DNA of 44,877 nucleotides from the IMG/VR virus record IMGVR_UViG_3300028615_000018, positions 1 through 44,877 of that record; one strand, 5' to 3'. A program made the translations under genes and the position numbers. Positions 43,381-44,877 of the stretch are shown piece after piece (positions within the stretch are counted from its first letter, which is position 1; the number at the start of each line of letters is the position of its first letter). Origin of the DNA: a virus. The notes below the pieces were generated by a model. It searched no databases. It had not been told where the DNA came from and saw only the letters and a program-made list of their open reading frames with translations.

Positions 43381-44877
43381 TTAGTTGACATTTTGAGGGA
43401 ACTGAACAAGAGCCTCCCTGGCCCCTTCCTCTATAGCACTTTCAACATTCTTACGAACATTTTCTACTGCCTCTTCCGAGGATTCCGCATTAATATTAAT
43501 ATCGGCTTTTATAGAAATATCACCCCTAAGTTTAGCCAGATTTTCTTGTTCCGCTCTCCTGGCGAACTTATCGCCCATTTCATCCACAACAGAAGGGTCA
43601 TACCCTGCATCAATAAGGCTACGTTCATACCGCAGTTCGTTTTCATTTATTTCAGCGGCACGAGTTAGGTATCGTAACATTTTTTCAGAAGGCGGCTTAG
43701 CAACAACCCCCGCTGGATTCTCTTCTCCATAGGGCGTGAAAGTTACGTCCCGACCCATCTCATGCAACTTTACCCTCTGAGCCGGTAGCAGGTTGCCAGA
43801 CTGAACATCTATCCTCTTCACTCCGGCCCTAGCCTGTAGTAAGTTTTCCATTTCTCCAGGACGCAACGGATCTTTACTGTATAGTCTATCCGTAATACGC
43901 TGTCTTTGTTTTTGCCTGTACTCATATGGGAAATCAGATACTTTTCTACTAATCTTCCTACCAATATTGCCTAGAAACGGCCGTGTAGTTCTGAACATTA
44001 AGCCACCCATTGCCAGCCCTATATCACCTATGCCAAGCTCCCCTATTTTTATTTGGTCGTTCAGCATGGACCAGCCTTGGACCATGTGTCCTACGATCCC
44101 AACTCCAGCTTCAAGCACGTTAGTAGTTTTTTCAAAAGCGGAAGCTATTCCAAGTGCCAAGGGTTCGGATTGCTGCAAACCAGAACTGAATGTTCTGAAT
44201 ATCCGACTAAAAGCTTTTTCTGTTTTCGGTTCGGCCAATATTAATAAGTTATCAATAGTGTTTTGAAACCGTTCTTGTTCAGAAGCCGAAGTTCTTGTAG
44301 CAACTGCCAATCCAGGAGCTGCTTTCTCACTCATCAATTGGGCAACTAATGGTAAAATCTTTCCAGACTCCACATTGCCTTTACTGACTTCCTCTAGCAA
44401 CTTAGCAATAGCCTTTTGACCAGTTAAGCCGCCACCTGTCATACGCTGATATGCTTCGGCAAATAGAGGCATTGTACCAGGTAAGGACTCAGCCATTTGG
44501 CGTTTAAGCTCTTCCATGCTTATGACGCCTTTACCCATCATCTGTCCCAGTGCCTGGTTTACAAGCTTCATTTTTGCCTTCGGTACACCCTGTACCTTTG
44601 AAAACTCTGTAAAGCCTCTAAAAACTTCCTGGGCACCTTCTACGGACATGTCCGCGCCAAGAGCGTTAGCCATGAATGTGTTATAGCCTTGCACAGCATC
44701 CATGTAACTAAAACCTAAGCGCTGTCCCTGTTTTCGTAGCCAATCGAAAGACTGATTGCCTTCTTCCCTGGTTCCACCAAACATTGTAGTAACGGCTCTG
44801 GTGGCAATCCTAGCTGACAGAATCTCCTGATTACGCCGGTTGACCGCAGCTAATCCACGAAAACCCATGTAACCGGC
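43381..44877 (-). CDS. Tape measure protein (5' end outside the window)
   Basis: An open frame continues through the right edge; the Met codon at 44866-44868 is probably internal. At least 498 residues. The visible start of the fragment (GNQSFDWLRKQGQRLGFSY, GAQEVFRGFTEFSKVQG, QMMGKGVISMEELKRQMAES, PGTMPLFAEAY) is the conserved tape measure domain. A hydrophobic stretch (IVGHMVQGW... LAMGGLMF) and a charged helical tail follow. It sets tail length and is ejected with DNA. Confidence 0.9.
   Translation of the reverse strand, partial: AGYMGFRGLAAVNRRNQEILSARIATRAVTTMFGGTREEGNQSFDWLRKQGQRLGFSYMDAVQGYNTFMANALGADMSVEGAQEVFRGFTEFSKVQGVPKAKMKLVNQALGQMMGKGVISMEELKRQMAESLPGTMPLFAEAYQRMTGGGLTGQKAIAKLLEEVSKGNVESGKILPLVAQLMSEKAAPGLAVATRTSASEQERFQNTIDNLLILAEPKTEKAFSRIFRTFSSGLQQSEPLALGIASAFEKTTNVLEAGVGIVGHMVQGWSMLNDQIKIGELGIGDIGLAMGGLMFRTTRPFLGNIGRKISRKVSDFPYEYRQKQRQRITDRLYSKDPLRPGEMENLLQARAGVKRIDVQSGNLLPAQRVKLHEMGRDVTFTPYGEENPAGVVAKPPSEKMLRYLTRAAEINENELRYERSLIDAGYDPSVVDEMGDKFARRAEQENLAKLRGDISIKADININAESSEEAVENVRKNVESAIEEGAREALVQFPQNVN

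Overview
The window is a contiguous piece of a tailed-phage genome. The host is probably Gram-negative: there is a lipoprotein with a lipobox, a secreted SleB-type and a soluble M15-type cell-wall hydrolase, and a Gp138-type contractile-tail spike. No integrase, repressor or other lysogeny gene is visible, which fits a virulent phage. The parts have different affinities: a T7-like replisome (primase-helicase, DNA polymerase, flap exonuclease), T5-like nucleotide-metabolism genes (dNMP kinase, nucleotidase, an HTH plus metallophosphoesterase protein) and a contractile-tail baseplate. The host genus cannot be read from the sequence.

Layout. Positions 1-33795 are transcribed rightward: small accessory genes and a SleB-type hydrolase (1-2787), then primase-helicase, an Ala/Asp-repeat protein, two tRNAs (Arg-TCT, and a CAT tRNA that resembles Ile2), a DNA polymerase split into exonuclease and polymerase genes, an SSB-like protein and flap exonuclease (2787-10385). 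Small membrane proteins, an HNH-like protein, a 3TM holin-like protein, an M15 endolysin and an XF1762-type acetyltransferase-like protein follow (10387-13671). The nucleotide block (13694-22035) holds metallophosphoesterase, dNMP kinase, deoxyribonucleotidase, HExxH peptidase-like protein, MazG, ThyX, NrdB and NrdA. After a terminator come a Bcs1-like AAA ATPase and a broken macro-domain/thyA chimera (22226-24273). A run of small genes (24287-29840) includes a lipoprotein and many small Cys-rich proteins whose boundaries share a TTGCAC-like motif. Next is a coupled set encoding an SbcC/Rad50-like ATPase, a 26-residue peptide and a PcfJ-domain protein (30058-32706).

Two oppositely oriented terminators (33804-33868) separate this from the leftward late operon at 33883-44877. 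Read from the right edge, that operon encodes tape measure (5' end outside the window), Dit-like protein, baseplate plug, hub, Gp138 spike, gp25-like wedge, baseplate J, DUF2612 and two tail-fibre genes.

Working together: MazG proteins, NrdAB, ThyX, nucleotidase and dNMP kinase shape the dNTP pool for the replisome, and the tRNAs supply AGA and probably AUA decoding. The most notable points are the macro/thyA deletion chimera beside an intact ThyX, the phage Bcs1-like ATPase, the Rad50-like/micropeptide/PcfJ operon, the split polymerase with an altered O helix, the repeated cassette-boundary motif, and a duplicated 40-bp leader resembling the T7 gene 10 leader. Several genes under 60 codons are listed because start/stop overlaps and ribosome binding sites support them.
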